Below, one piece after another: positions 7,097-15,311 of a DNA stretch of 34,740 nt. Position 1 is the stretch's first letter; the number at the start of each line of letters is the position of its first letter. Location of the stretch: the NCBI RefSeq assembly GCF_016462545.1, contig NZ_JAEMTA010000056.1:1-34740 (forward strand). The letters are read 5' to 3'. The stretch comes from Mycolicibacterium sp. (GTDB taxonomy: Bacteria > Actinomycetota > Actinomycetes > Mycobacteriales > Mycobacteriaceae). The translations under genes and the position numbers were made by a program. The notes below the pieces were generated by a model that saw only the letters and a program-made list of their open reading frames with translations, was not told the origin of the DNA and made no database searches.

Positions 7097-8714
7097 CACC
7101 ACGTCCGCCCAGGCTCAGCTGTGGTTCGACCGCGGCATGGTCTGGGCGTACGCGTTCAACCACGAGGAGTCGATCCGCTGCTTCGAGCGGGCGTTGGCAT
7201 CGGACCCCGAGTTCGCCATCGCCCGCTGGGGCATCGCCTATGCGGTGGGCCCGAACTACAACAAGGCATGGGACGCCTTCGACCCGGCCGACCTCACCGC
7301 GTCACTGGCCAGGGCGCGCAGCGAACTCGAGCTGGCTGGCCGGGGGCGCGCGTCCGACGTCGAACGGGAGCTGATCGAGGCACTGACCGCGCGCTTTCCC
7401 GCCGATGACCTCGCGGCCGGTCACGCGCGCTATGCCGACGCGATGGTCGCGCTCGCGGGGGCCCATCCCCACGACGTCGACGTCCTCGCCCTCGCGGCCG
7501 ACGCCCTGATGAACGTCTCGGCGTGGGCGCTGTGGGACACCAGAACCGGTGAACCCGCCGTCGGGTCCCGCGTCGTCGAGGCGCAGCGCCTCCTCGACGA
7601 GGCGCTCACCCTCGAGGAGGGGCGACGGCACCCCGGTGTCCTGCATCTGTACGTGCACGCGATGGAGATGTCGGCGCATCCCGAGGAAGCGCTGCCCGCC
7701 GCCAACCTGCTGCGCGGATTGGTGCCCGACGCCGGGCACCTGCAACACATGCCCAGTCACATCGACGTGTTGTGCGGCGACTACCGCAGCTCCATCGATG
7801 CGAATATCGCTGCGGTGCAGGCAGATCGGAAGTTCGTCGAGCGTGCGGGACCGCTCAACTTCTACTCGCTGTACCGCGCGCACGACCTTCACTTCGTGGT
7901 CTACTCGGCGATGTTCGAGGGTCGGTACGCGACGGCACTGCAGGCCGCGGACGAACTCGCCGGCCAGCTGACACCCGAGCTGCTGTCGATCGACTCACCA
8001 CCGATGGCCGACTGGCTCGAGGCGTTCGCACCCCTTCGAGTGCACGTGCTGATCCGCTTCGGACGATGGGACGACCTCATCACCCAACCGCTGCCCGACG
8101 ACGTCGAGCTGTACTGCACCACGGCCGCGACGATCCACTACGGACGCGGCATCGCGTACGCCGCGACGGGAGATCTCACGCGGGCACGCGCCGAGCGAGA
8201 TGCCTTCGCGACCGCCTACGCCGCGATCCCCGACAGCCGGTATCTCTTCAACAACACCAGCCGCGACATCCTCGCCGTGGCCGCGGCCATGCTGGACGGC
8301 GAGATCGCCTATCGCGAGGGACATTTCGAGGCCGCGTTCACGAGCCTACGGCGAGCAATCGAACGCGATGATTCACTCCCCTACGACGAACCGTGGGGTT
8401 GGATGCAGCCGACCCGGCACGCCTACGGCGCCCTGCTGCTGGAACAGGGCCGGGTCGAGGAGGCAGCCCAGGTGTATGCCGCCGATCTCGGCCTGGACCC
8501 GACGCTCGCCCGCTCCTGTCAGCACCCCGGCAACGTCTGGAGCCTGCACGGCTATCACGAGTGCCTGACCCGATTGGGCCGCGCCGACGAGGCAGCCGTC
8601 ATCGCCGGACAACTCGAACTCGCCCGCCATCGTGCCGACGTGCCGATCCTCGCGTCCTGCGCTTGCCGGCTCGAGGTCGACGAATCCGAACGCGGCTGTT
8701 GCGGGTCCGGGTAG
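7011..8714 (+). CDS. Tetratricopeptide-repeat (TPR) protein
   Basis: A 567-residue soluble protein of repeated helical pairs. A TPR-like unit is clear near the start (WFDRGMVWAYAFNHEESIRC followed by FERALASDPEFAIARWGIAY), with others near the end (LRRAIERDDS, AYGALLLEQGRVEEAAQVYA, LTRLGRADEAAVIAGQLELA). The central part has the HAMEMS, HLQHMPSHID and FNNTSRD stretches typical of the broadly distributed bacterial TPR proteins of this length. No signal peptide or membrane segment is seen. The C terminus ends in a short Cys-rich tail (CAC then CC in the last 20 residues), unusual for the family. It probably acts as a protein-protein scaffold; its partner is not evident. The gene overlaps the upstream membrane protein by 86 bp. 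Confidence 0.85.
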   Translation: MTVTASQPGETPDEIQPYYDLGSYHRSTDTTSAQAQLWFDRGMVWAYAFNHEESIRCFERALASDPEFAIARWGIAYAVGPNYNKAWDAFDPADLTASLARARSELELAGRGRASDVERELIEALTARFPADDLAAGHARYADAMVALAGAHPHDVDVLALAADALMNVSAWALWDTRTGEPAVGSRVVEAQRLLDEALTLEEGRRHPGVLHLYVHAMEMSAHPEEALPAANLLRGLVPDAGHLQHMPSHIDVLCGDYRSSIDANIAAVQADRKFVERAGPLNFYSLYRAHDLHFVVYSAMFEGRYATALQAADELAGQLTPELLSIDSPPMADWLEAFAPLRVHVLIRFGRWDDLITQPLPDDVELYCTTAATIHYGRGIAYAATGDLTRARAERDAFATAYAAIPDSRYLFNNTSRDILAVAAAMLDGEIAYREGHFEAAFTSLRRAIERDDSLPYDEPWGWMQPTRHAYGALLLEQGRVEEAAQVYAADLGLDPTLARSCQHPGNVWSLHGYHECLTRLGRADEAAVIAGQLELARHRADVPILASCACRLEVDESERGCCGSG

Positions 8715-8770
8715 GGGTTCGTCCGCGTGTCGGAACGATCACCGCGGGCGGTTCTCTATCGTCGGTGAAC

Positions 8771-9889
8771 GTGAACCGCGTGAACCGAGTGTGGGATCTG
8801 GGGCGCAGCTACGTCCGTAGCGCGCCACTGACGTACGCGTGGTTGGCCGTGCTGCTGGCGACCACGCTGGTACAACACCAATTGACGGCACGGACCCTGC
8901 GGACGCTGTTGCAGTCGACATCGACCAACATCCACCATCTGGCCTCCGATCCGGTACGGGTCCTGCTCCAGAGTCTGCTGTGGATCGACGGCCGGTACTG
9001 GTGGCCGTACCTGGTGATCTTCACGCTGTTCCTGGCGCCCGCCGAACGCTGGCTTGGGCATTTGCGGTGGGCGGTCGTCGGATTGGTGTGCCACATCGGG
9101 GCGACGTATCTCAGCGAGGGCTACCTCTACTGGGCCATCCACGAGGCGGCGGCGTCCTCTCGACTCATCGACGCCCGCGACGTCGGCGTGAGCTATTTCG
9201 TCGTCGGCATCGTCGGGGTGTTGTTCTACCGCATCCCCCGGCGCTGGCGGTGGGGCTATCTCGCCGTGGCGGTCCTGCTGGTCGGCGGCGCATTGGCGCT
9301 GCACACCACCTTCACCTCGATCGGACACCTCTGCGCCCTGTTCCTCGGGCTGGCCTGCCATCCACTGACGCGGGGAAGGTCGGTGTCGGGTGCTGCGTAC
9401 ACTCCGGCTGTGGCGATCGGCGACGCGGACCTCGGGCACCTCCGCCGCTGTGTGGCATTGGCGGGCTCGGCCCTCGAGGCCGGAGACGAGCCGTTCGGCT
9501 CGGTGCTCGTCGATTCGCGCGGATCCGTGCTCTTCGAAGATCGCAACCGCGTGAAGGACGGGGACGCCACCCAGCACCCGGAGTTCGCGATTGCGCGGTG
9601 GGCGGCCACCAACCTCACCCCGGCCGAACGGCGCAGCGCCACTGTCTACACCTCAGGCGAGCACTGCCCGATGTGTTCGGCCGCGCACGCCTGGGTTGGG
9701 CTGGGACGCATCGTGTACGCCACGTCGTCGGCCCAGTTGACGGTGTGGCGGGGCGAGTGGGGTCTGCCGTCGGGACCCGTCGCCGCCCTTCCGATCTCGA
9801 TCGTGGCACCAGGAATCGAAGTCGACGGCCCCGCAACCGAATTCGCCGAGGAGATGAAGTCGATGTATGAAGCGGCGTTCCGAAGGTGA
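8771..9889 (+). CDS. Rhomboid-like membrane domain fused to nucleoside deaminase
   Basis: One uninterrupted frame encodes two modules. Residues 1 to about 205 form a six-helix rhomboid-like domain of the actinobacterial type, with DVGVSYFVVGIVG and a late SIGHLCALFLG helix that keep the Ser and His positions of the rhomboid fold but not a clear GxSG. Residues about 214-372 are a complete CMP/dCMP-type deaminase: HPEFA supplies the Zn ligand His and the catalytic Glu, HCPMC supplies two Cys ligands. Such deaminases normally stand alone at about 155-160 residues. GTG codons at 8765, 8771 and 8780 are all possible starts; 8771 follows TATCGT (8757-8762) by 8 nt. A nested leaderless start at 9410 would give the free 159-residue deaminase. 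Likely substrates are guanine, adenosine or cytosine compounds. Confidence 0.75.
   Translation: MNRVNRVWDLGRSYVRSAPLTYAWLAVLLATTLVQHQLTARTLRTLLQSTSTNIHHLASDPVRVLLQSLLWIDGRYWWPYLVIFTLFLAPAERWLGHLRWAVVGLVCHIGATYLSEGYLYWAIHEAAASSRLIDARDVGVSYFVVGIVGVLFYRIPRRWRWGYLAVAVLLVGGALALHTTFTSIGHLCALFLGLACHPLTRGRSVSGAAYTPAVAIGDADLGHLRRCVALAGSALEAGDEPFGSVLVDSRGSVLFEDRNRVKDGDATQHPEFAIARWAATNLTPAERRSATVYTSGEHCPMCSAAHAWVGLGRIVYATSSAQLTVWRGEWGLPSGPVAALPISIVAPGIEVDGPATEFAEEMKSMYEAAFRR
9398..9403 (+). promoter_or_regulatory. Internal -10 box for a free deaminase (leaderless GTG 9410)
   Basis: TACACT (TANNNT) is followed by 6 nt and an in-frame GTG at 9410 that sits exactly at the deaminase domain boundary (VAIGDADLGHLRRC). 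Transcription from here would give a leaderless mRNA for a normal-length deaminase and possibly the following amylase. The membrane-fused form would come from the upstream start. Confidence 0.45.
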
Positions 9890-11187
9890 CCGATCCGGCG
9901 TGGGTCGAACACGCGATCTGGTGGCAGGTCTACCCCCTGGGGTTCGTCGGCGCCTTTCCCGCCGACCCGGCCCCCACCTCCGATGAACATCGACTCCGCC
10001 GGATCGCCGCATGGTTCGACCATGCCGTCGAACTCGGCGCATCGGGTATCGCCCTCGGACCGGTGTTCGCCTCCGAGACGCACGGCTACGACACGGACGA
10101 TCACTACGCGATCGACCCGCGCCTCGGCGACGGCGCCGACTTCGACTACCTGATCGAGCAGGCTCGCGGCCGGGGCCTGCGGATCCTGCTCGACGGCGTG
10201 TTCAACCACGTCGGAACCGGCTTCGCTCGCTTTCACGACGCGCAGGCTGGAGGTGACGATTCGTGGTTCCGTAAGGGGCGTAACGGTTTCGCCACCTTCG
10301 AGGGGCACGACGGTTTGATCACCCTGAACCATCGCAACCCCGAGGTCATCGACTACGTCACCGACGTCATGCTGCACTGGCTGCGCCGGGGGGCCGACGG
10401 CTGGCGGCTGGACGCCGCCTATGCCGTGCCCGACGAGTTCTGGGCCAAGGTGTTGCCGCGGGTACGTGAGGAGTTCCCCGACGCGTGGTTCGTCGGTGAG
10501 GTCATCCACGGCGACTACGTCGGCACCGTGTCGGCGTCGACCTTCGACTCGGTGACCCAGTACGAACTGTGGAAGGCGATCTGGAGCAGCCTCAACGACG
10601 GCAACTTCCACGAACTCGACCACGCCCTGACGCGACACGACGAGTTCCTCGACGCGTTCGTCCCGATGACGTTCGTCGGCAACCACGACGTCACGCGCAT
10701 CGCCAGTCGCCTCGACGATGAGCGGCACGTCGGGCATGCCCTGGCGCTGGTGTTCACCATCGGCGGCACACCGAGCGTGTACGCCGGCGACGAGTGGGCG
10801 TATCGCGGCGTCAAGGAGGAGCGATTTGGTGGTGACGACGCCGTGCGACCGGAGTTCCCCCCGAGCCCCAGCAAATCCGAGCATCTCGGCCACGACGCCT
10901 TCCGGCTGCACCAGCATCTGATCGGATTGCGTCGACGCCATCCTTGGCTGCACCACGCCCGCTCGTCAGCACTGCACCTGAGCAACCGCCAATACGTCTA
11001 CCGAACCACGTCCGACGCGGGATCTCTGGTGGTGGCGCTCAACGTCGACGACGAACCGCTACGAAAGCCCCTGTCCGAGTTCGGCATCAGCGGTGCGCGC
11101 ATCGTGGCCGGCTCCGGCGTCCCCGGCGAGGACCGCGTCGACGTGCTCGACGTCGAGCCGCACGGTTGGCTCGTGCTCGAGGTCTAG
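9886..11187 (+). CDS. GH13 alpha-amylase family glycoside hydrolase
   Basis: A 433-residue (beta/alpha)8-barrel enzyme. Four conserved GH13 regions are seen: DGVFNH (103-108), GWRLDAAYA with nucleophile Asp176, FVGEVI with acid/base Glu205, and FVGNHD with Asp268. A short C-terminal beta domain follows (about 360-433). No signal peptide, so it acts in the cytoplasm on maltodextrins, glycogen-derived or other alpha-glucans; at 433 residues it is compact for the family. The GTG start overlaps the preceding stop (GTGA, 9886-9889), so it is translationally coupled to the rhomboid-deaminase gene, an odd partner with no shared pathway that I can name. Exact specificity (maltase, oligo-glucosidase, trehalose-related) cannot be told from sequence. 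Confidence 0.9.
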   Translation: MTDPAWVEHAIWWQVYPLGFVGAFPADPAPTSDEHRLRRIAAWFDHAVELGASGIALGPVFASETHGYDTDDHYAIDPRLGDGADFDYLIEQARGRGLRILLDGVFNHVGTGFARFHDAQAGGDDSWFRKGRNGFATFEGHDGLITLNHRNPEVIDYVTDVMLHWLRRGADGWRLDAAYAVPDEFWAKVLPRVREEFPDAWFVGEVIHGDYVGTVSASTFDSVTQYELWKAIWSSLNDGNFHELDHALTRHDEFLDAFVPMTFVGNHDVTRIASRLDDERHVGHALALVFTIGGTPSVYAGDEWAYRGVKEERFGGDDAVRPEFPPSPSKSEHLGHDAFRLHQHLIGLRRRHPWLHHARSSALHLSNRQYVYRTTSDAGSLVVALNVDDEPLRKPLSEFGISGARIVAGSGVPGEDRVDVLDVEPHGWLVLEV

Positions 11188-11235
11188 CACCATCCGACCT
11201 TCACCGAGTCCCGCCTAGCGGGCAGCGGTGCCAGC

Positions 11236-11241
11236 TAGTCT
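11236..11241 (+). promoter_or_regulatory. -10 box of cyclase-channel operon
   Basis: TAGTCT (TANNNT) ends 9 nt before the ATG at 11251, giving a start site 2-3 nt before the start codon (near-leaderless). A small hairpin, CCCGC-CTA-GCGGG (11210-11222), lies just upstream. Confidence 0.42.
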
Positions 11242-11250
11242 GAGCAACCG

Positions 11251-13458
11251 ATGACGACAACCACGGATGCCGGGTTCACGGACGACGACTCCGAGACGAC
11301 CCCCACCACGCCGCCGCCCAGACGACCGAGGCGACGGGTCCTGTCCCGGGTCAGCATCCAGTCGAAGTTACTCGTCATGCTGCTCCTGACGAGCGTTCTG
11401 TCGGCGGCGGTCGTGGGGGCCATCGGCTACCAGTCCGGACGCAGTTCCCTGCGAACGTCGGTGTTCGACCGACTGACGGAGATCCGACAATCGCAAAGCC
11501 GGGCCCTGCAGACCGGCATCGAGGATCTGAAGAACTCCTTGGTGGTCTATTCGCGCGGATCGACGGCGACCATGGCGATCGGGGATTTCACCGCGGGCTT
11601 CGACCAGCTTGCCAACGTCGCCATCGACCCGGCTCAGCAGCAGGCGCTCACCGACTACTACACCAAGCGGTTCGCCAAGGACGAACTCGCACAGACCGGC
11701 GAGGAAGTCGACGTCGCGGCACTGCTTCCCACCACCGGAGCGGCGCGTTATCTGCAGTCCCTGTACACCGTCCCCTTCGGCGCCTACGACAAGCCCACGG
11801 CGAATTGGACCGGCGCGATCGAATACGACGATGCGCGCGACGGCAGCGCGTGGTCGGCGGCGAACGCGCGATACAACGATTTCTTCCGAGAGATCGTCAC
11901 CCGCTTCAGTTTCGAGGACGCGCTGCTGCTGGACACCCGGGGCAATGTGGTTTACAGCGCCTACAAGGGAGTGGATCTCGGCACCAATGTCCTCACCGGT
12001 CCGTACAAGGGCAGCCAACTCGGCGATGCCTTCCAGAAGGCGCTCGACTCCAACGCGGTGGACTACGTCGGGCTCACCGACTTCGGGGACTACCAGCCCG
12101 CCACGGAGCCGACGGCCTGGTTCGTGGCGCCGGTCGGACCGCCGGGCCGAAGCGACGGCGTACTCGCACTGCAGTTCCCCATCTCGAAGATCAACAAGCT
12201 GATGACCTTCGACGAACGGTGGGAGGACTCCGGAATGGGTGCGACCGGTGAAACCTTCATCGTCGGTCCCGACGACCTGATGCGTTCCAATTCCCGCTTG
12301 TTCCTGCAGGATCCAGAGGCCTACCGAACCGATGTCGTCAAGGCGGGCACCCCGCCCGACGTCGCCGAGAACGCTGTCCGGCAGCACGGCACCACACTCG
12401 TGCAACCGGTCGCCACCGAGGCCACCAAGCTGGCGCAGCAGGGCCAGCGGGGCACTCTGATCGCCGACGACTACCTCGGTCACGAGACTCTGCAGGCGTT
12501 CGCGCCCGCGGACATCCCCGGCCTGCGATGGTCCGTCGTCGCCAAGATCGACACCACCGAGGCATTCGCTCCGGTATCCACCTTCACCAGGACTCTGGTC
12601 CTGTCCACGGCGGCGATCATCTTCGTCGTGTGCATGGCCGCGATGCTGCTGGCGAGACTGTTCGTACGACCCATTAGGCGGCTGGAAGGCGGTGCGCAGC
12701 AGATCAGTTCGGGTGACTACGGGATCTCGCTACCCGTGACGTCGCGAGACGAGTTCGGCGACCTCACCGTCGCGTTCAACGCGATGAGTCGCAACCTCGC
12801 CGTCAAGGAGGATCTGCTCAACGAGCAGCGGCGCGAGAACGACCGCCTCCTGCTGTCGATGATGCCGGAGCCTGTGGCGCAACGGTATCGCGACGGTGAG
12901 GAGACCATCGCCCAGGATCATCAGGACGTCACCGTGATCTTTGCCGACATCGTGGGTCTCGACGAGCTTTCCGCGGATCTCACCTCCGACGAGTCGCTGG
13001 CGATCGTCAACAAGTTGGTGCGCCAGTTCGACTCTGCCGCAGAGAACTTGGGCGTCGACAGGGTGCGTACACTGCACAACGGCTACCTGGCGAGCTGCGG
13101 GCTGAACGTGCCGCGCATCGACAACGTCAGGCGCACGGTCGACTTCGCGGTCGAAATGCAACGCATCATCGCCCGCTTCAACGGCCAGACCGGCAACCAC
13201 CTCCAACTCAGGGCAGGCATCGACACCGGCACGGTCAGTAGCGGACTCGTCGGACGATCCAATCTGGCCTACGACATGTGGGGCGCTGCGGTCAGTCTCG
13301 CGTTCCAGGTTCAGGCCGGCTCACCCCAGCCCGGTGTATTCGCGACGTCCCGGGTGTACGACGCGATGCGCGACACTCGGGAGTTCACCGCGGCGGGATC
13401 GATCGTCGTCGACGGTGTCGAGGAGCCCATCTGGCAACTACCGGAACGGCAATCGTGA
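11251..13458 (+). CDS. Membrane sensor with HAMP and degenerate class III cyclase domain
   Basis: A 735-residue sensor resembling Rv2435c. Order: cytoplasmic Pro/Arg-rich tail (1-35), TM1 (about 39-60), a large extracytoplasmic dCache-like domain (61-445), TM2 (about 449-471), HAMP (about 470-522), a coiled linker, and a class III cyclase fold (about 555-735). Metal-binding Asp566 (IFADIVG) and substrate-contact Asp675 (YDMWG) remain. Other catalytic positions are changed: the usual KTIGDGY motif reads RTLHNGY, so substrate Lys is Arg606 and the second metal Asp is Asn610; the VNxAxR motif reads VSLAFQ, so transition-state Asn is Ser682 and Arg is Gln686. It is therefore probably inactive as a homodimer and may signal by conformation or as a heterodimer. 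It overlaps the channel gene by 4 bp (GTGA). Confidence 0.87.
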   Translation: MTTTTDAGFTDDDSETTPTTPPPRRPRRRVLSRVSIQSKLLVMLLLTSVLSAAVVGAIGYQSGRSSLRTSVFDRLTEIRQSQSRALQTGIEDLKNSLVVYSRGSTATMAIGDFTAGFDQLANVAIDPAQQQALTDYYTKRFAKDELAQTGEEVDVAALLPTTGAARYLQSLYTVPFGAYDKPTANWTGAIEYDDARDGSAWSAANARYNDFFREIVTRFSFEDALLLDTRGNVVYSAYKGVDLGTNVLTGPYKGSQLGDAFQKALDSNAVDYVGLTDFGDYQPATEPTAWFVAPVGPPGRSDGVLALQFPISKINKLMTFDERWEDSGMGATGETFIVGPDDLMRSNSRLFLQDPEAYRTDVVKAGTPPDVAENAVRQHGTTLVQPVATEATKLAQQGQRGTLIADDYLGHETLQAFAPADIPGLRWSVVAKIDTTEAFAPVSTFTRTLVLSTAAIIFVVCMAAMLLARLFVRPIRRLEGGAQQISSGDYGISLPVTSRDEFGDLTVAFNAMSRNLAVKEDLLNEQRRENDRLLLSMMPEPVAQRYRDGEETIAQDHQDVTVIFADIVGLDELSADLTSDESLAIVNKLVRQFDSAAENLGVDRVRTLHNGYLASCGLNVPRIDNVRRTVDFAVEMQRIIARFNGQTGNHLQLRAGIDTGTVSSGLVGRSNLAYDMWGAAVSLAFQVQAGSPQPGVFATSRVYDAMRDTREFTAAGSIVVDGVEEPIWQLPERQS

Positions 13459-14855
13459 CGAGCGTGCTCGACGCACCCTGGTTCTTCTGGGCCGTCGGGG
13501 TCGCGGTCGGACTGCCGATCGGCTTGGTGATCCTCACCGAGTTGCGCTCCGCCGTGGCGCGCCGCGGCAGCGGCCTCGCCCGGCCAATCGGCATCCTGCG
13601 CAACTACATTCTGCCGCTCGGTGCGCTGCTGCTCCTGCTGACCAAGGCCAACGAGGTGTCCGCCGAGGCGACCCCGGTGCGCATCGTCGCCACGGTGCTC
13701 GGCTTCGTGCTGCTCGTCCTGGTGTTGTCGGGCCTGAACGCCACGCTCTTCCAGGGGGCGCCGGAAGGATCGTGGCGCAAGCGAATCCCGTCGATCTTCC
13801 TCGACGTCGCCCGCTTCGTCGTGATCGCGGTGGGTCTCGCGGTGATCTTCTCCTACATCTGGGGTGCGAACGTCGGCGGCCTGTTCACCGCCCTGGGGAT
13901 CACGTCGATCGTGCTGGGCCTGACGCTGCAGAATTCCGTCGGCCAGATCATCTCGGGTCTGCTGCTGTTGTTCGAGCAGCCCTTCCGCTTGGGCGACTGG
14001 GTCGACGTGACGTCGGCGCGCGGTCGGGTCGTCGAGGTGAATTGGCGCGCCACGCACATCGACACCGGCCGCGGCCTGCAGATCATTCCCAACTCGGTCC
14101 TTGCGGCGGCCTCCTTCGCCAATCTGAGTAGGCCGCCGGGAGAGCATTCGATCACGGTCGTCACCGAATTCGCGCAGAACGATCCGCCCGACGACGTCTG
14201 CGGTCTGCTGGCCCGGGTCGCTGCTGCGCTGCCCCACCTGAGGCAGGGCGCCGTGCCGTCGACGGTCACCAGTGGCGCCGGTCAGTACACGACAACGATC
14301 CCGCTACGGTCCCCTGCCGACGACTTCGCCACGCGCGCAATGTTTCTGCGGTGGGTGTGGTACGCGTCGCGGCGAAACGGCCTACGCCTCGACGACGTGG
14401 AGGACGACTTCGTGACCGAGGCCCGCGTGGAGGAAGCGATCCGGGTCGTCGCGCCGACCCTGCGGCTGAACGATGCCGACCGCCAGGCGCTGCTCCCGCA
14501 GATGCGACTGACGCGGTACGCCGCCGAGGAGGCCATCCAATCTCCGGGCCAGGTGCCGAAGCGGATGACGTTCATCGTCAAGGGCCGGGTGCGGCTGGTA
14601 GCCAAGGGTGACGACGGTGCCGTGGTGCCGGTGCGCATCTTGGAGGAAGGCGACTTCCTGGGCTCGACGGCCCTCACGCGTGAGCCTGTCACCGGTGGCG
14701 CATACGCGCTCGACGAGGTCACGGTGCTGCAGATCGAGCGCGACCACGTCGAAGAGCTCGTTGCGCGAAAGCCGCTGCTGCTGCAGGAGATCGGCCGCAC
14801 GATCGAGGAGCGCCAAGCCGACGTCCAACGTGCGCTGGCCACCGCCAACGGCTGA
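13455..14855 (+). CDS. MscS-type channel with C-terminal CNB-like domain
   Basis: A 466-residue protein of the Rv2434c architecture. Membrane helices lie at about 8-28, 50-65, 78-96 and 118-136, then the Gly/Ala-rich pore helix and MscS signature (GLTLQNSVGQIISG, then LFEQPFRLGDWVDV, 145-186). The cytoplasmic MscS beta domain runs to about 320, and residues about 335-450 form a cyclic-nucleotide-binding-like fold. In the phosphate-binding cassette the usual Gly-Glu is Gly403-Ser404 and the usual Pro-Arg is Pro411-Val412, so normal cAMP/cGMP binding is doubtful. The GTG start overlaps the cyclase stop, so sensor and channel are co-translated. Likely a gated ion channel controlled by the sensor, with the nucleotide link lost or replaced. 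Confidence 0.87.
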   Translation: MTSVLDAPWFFWAVGVAVGLPIGLVILTELRSAVARRGSGLARPIGILRNYILPLGALLLLLTKANEVSAEATPVRIVATVLGFVLLVLVLSGLNATLFQGAPEGSWRKRIPSIFLDVARFVVIAVGLAVIFSYIWGANVGGLFTALGITSIVLGLTLQNSVGQIISGLLLLFEQPFRLGDWVDVTSARGRVVEVNWRATHIDTGRGLQIIPNSVLAAASFANLSRPPGEHSITVVTEFAQNDPPDDVCGLLARVAAALPHLRQGAVPSTVTSGAGQYTTTIPLRSPADDFATRAMFLRWVWYASRRNGLRLDDVEDDFVTEARVEEAIRVVAPTLRLNDADRQALLPQMRLTRYAAEEAIQSPGQVPKRMTFIVKGRVRLVAKGDDGAVVPVRILEEGDFLGSTALTREPVTGGAYALDEVTVLQIERDHVEELVARKPLLLQEIGRTIEERQADVQRALATANG

Positions 14856-15311
14856 GCCGTATTTGCTGAAATTGCGCATGAGTGGTCGTCCCCACCGATG
14901 CCGCCCCGCGTAACGACACGCCGTCCGACGATTCGATCACTGGCGCGGCCGGTGCGGGTGTCCGATCGTAGTTGGCAGGGCGCCTTCGCCGCCGTGACCT
15001 CATCGTTGCACGTCAAAGCCTCGGCGAATGTCGCGCAGCTCCGGTCTGGCGCTGGCCGGAACGCCGAAGTCCGGCGTTGCGATCGGTCTGTGGCGAAACC
15101 ACACAAATCACTGTATTCACACAGGTCACACGGTAGAACGTGCTCCAAGGTCTCTGCACCGAGTCGCAATCGTTAGCCAACCGCGATGTCACAACTCGGC
15201 GTTGAGAGCCGGGACGAACCACATCCGCGTGATTCACTAACGCTCGCAAAGCAACGGCGATTGCTTGAAGACATAGGGATGCAGCACAAGGAGAGGCGGT
15301 CTGTTGCCGTT
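14856..15311. other. Non-coding gap before fbpC with several small inverted repeats
   Basis: No convincing gene in 456 bp. A 13-bp palindrome ACGGCTGAGCCGT (14848-14860) covers the channel stop codon and may be a weak terminator. AACGCCG (15060-15066) and CGGCGTT (15072-15078) form a perfect 7-bp hairpin. From about 15095 the DNA turns AT-rich and carries three TCAC tetramers at 9-bp steps (15108, 15117, 15126). This AT-rich block, 130-215 bp before the fbpC ATG, is the likely regulatory region. Confidence 0.5.
15108..15129. promoter_or_regulatory. TCAC triple repeat containing 14-mer shared with response-regulator promoter
   Basis: TCAC occurs at 15108, 15117 and 15126, exactly 9 bp apart. 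The 14-mer TCACTGTATTCACA (15108-15121) is identical to 20548-20561, upstream of the response regulator gene. It may be a binding site of that regulator and link it to fbpC expression. The link is inference. Confidence 0.38.

Noticed and set aside
14848..14860. Palindrome ACGGCTGAGCCGT as terminator of the cyclase-channel operon
   Set aside because: Only 6-bp arms with a 1-nt centre, which cannot form a stable RNA hairpin loop; kept only as a note in the gap description.
14898..15176. A possible 92-residue plus-strand gene between the channel and fbpC
   Set aside because: Arg/Ser/Pro-rich, no ribosome site, no signal peptide or domain, and it runs through the hairpin and the AT-rich regulatory block.
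15186..15311. N-terminal extension of fbpC from the upstream in-frame starts
   Set aside because: The antigen 85 signal peptide begins at MKFV (15312); an extension would bury it behind about 40 polar residues.
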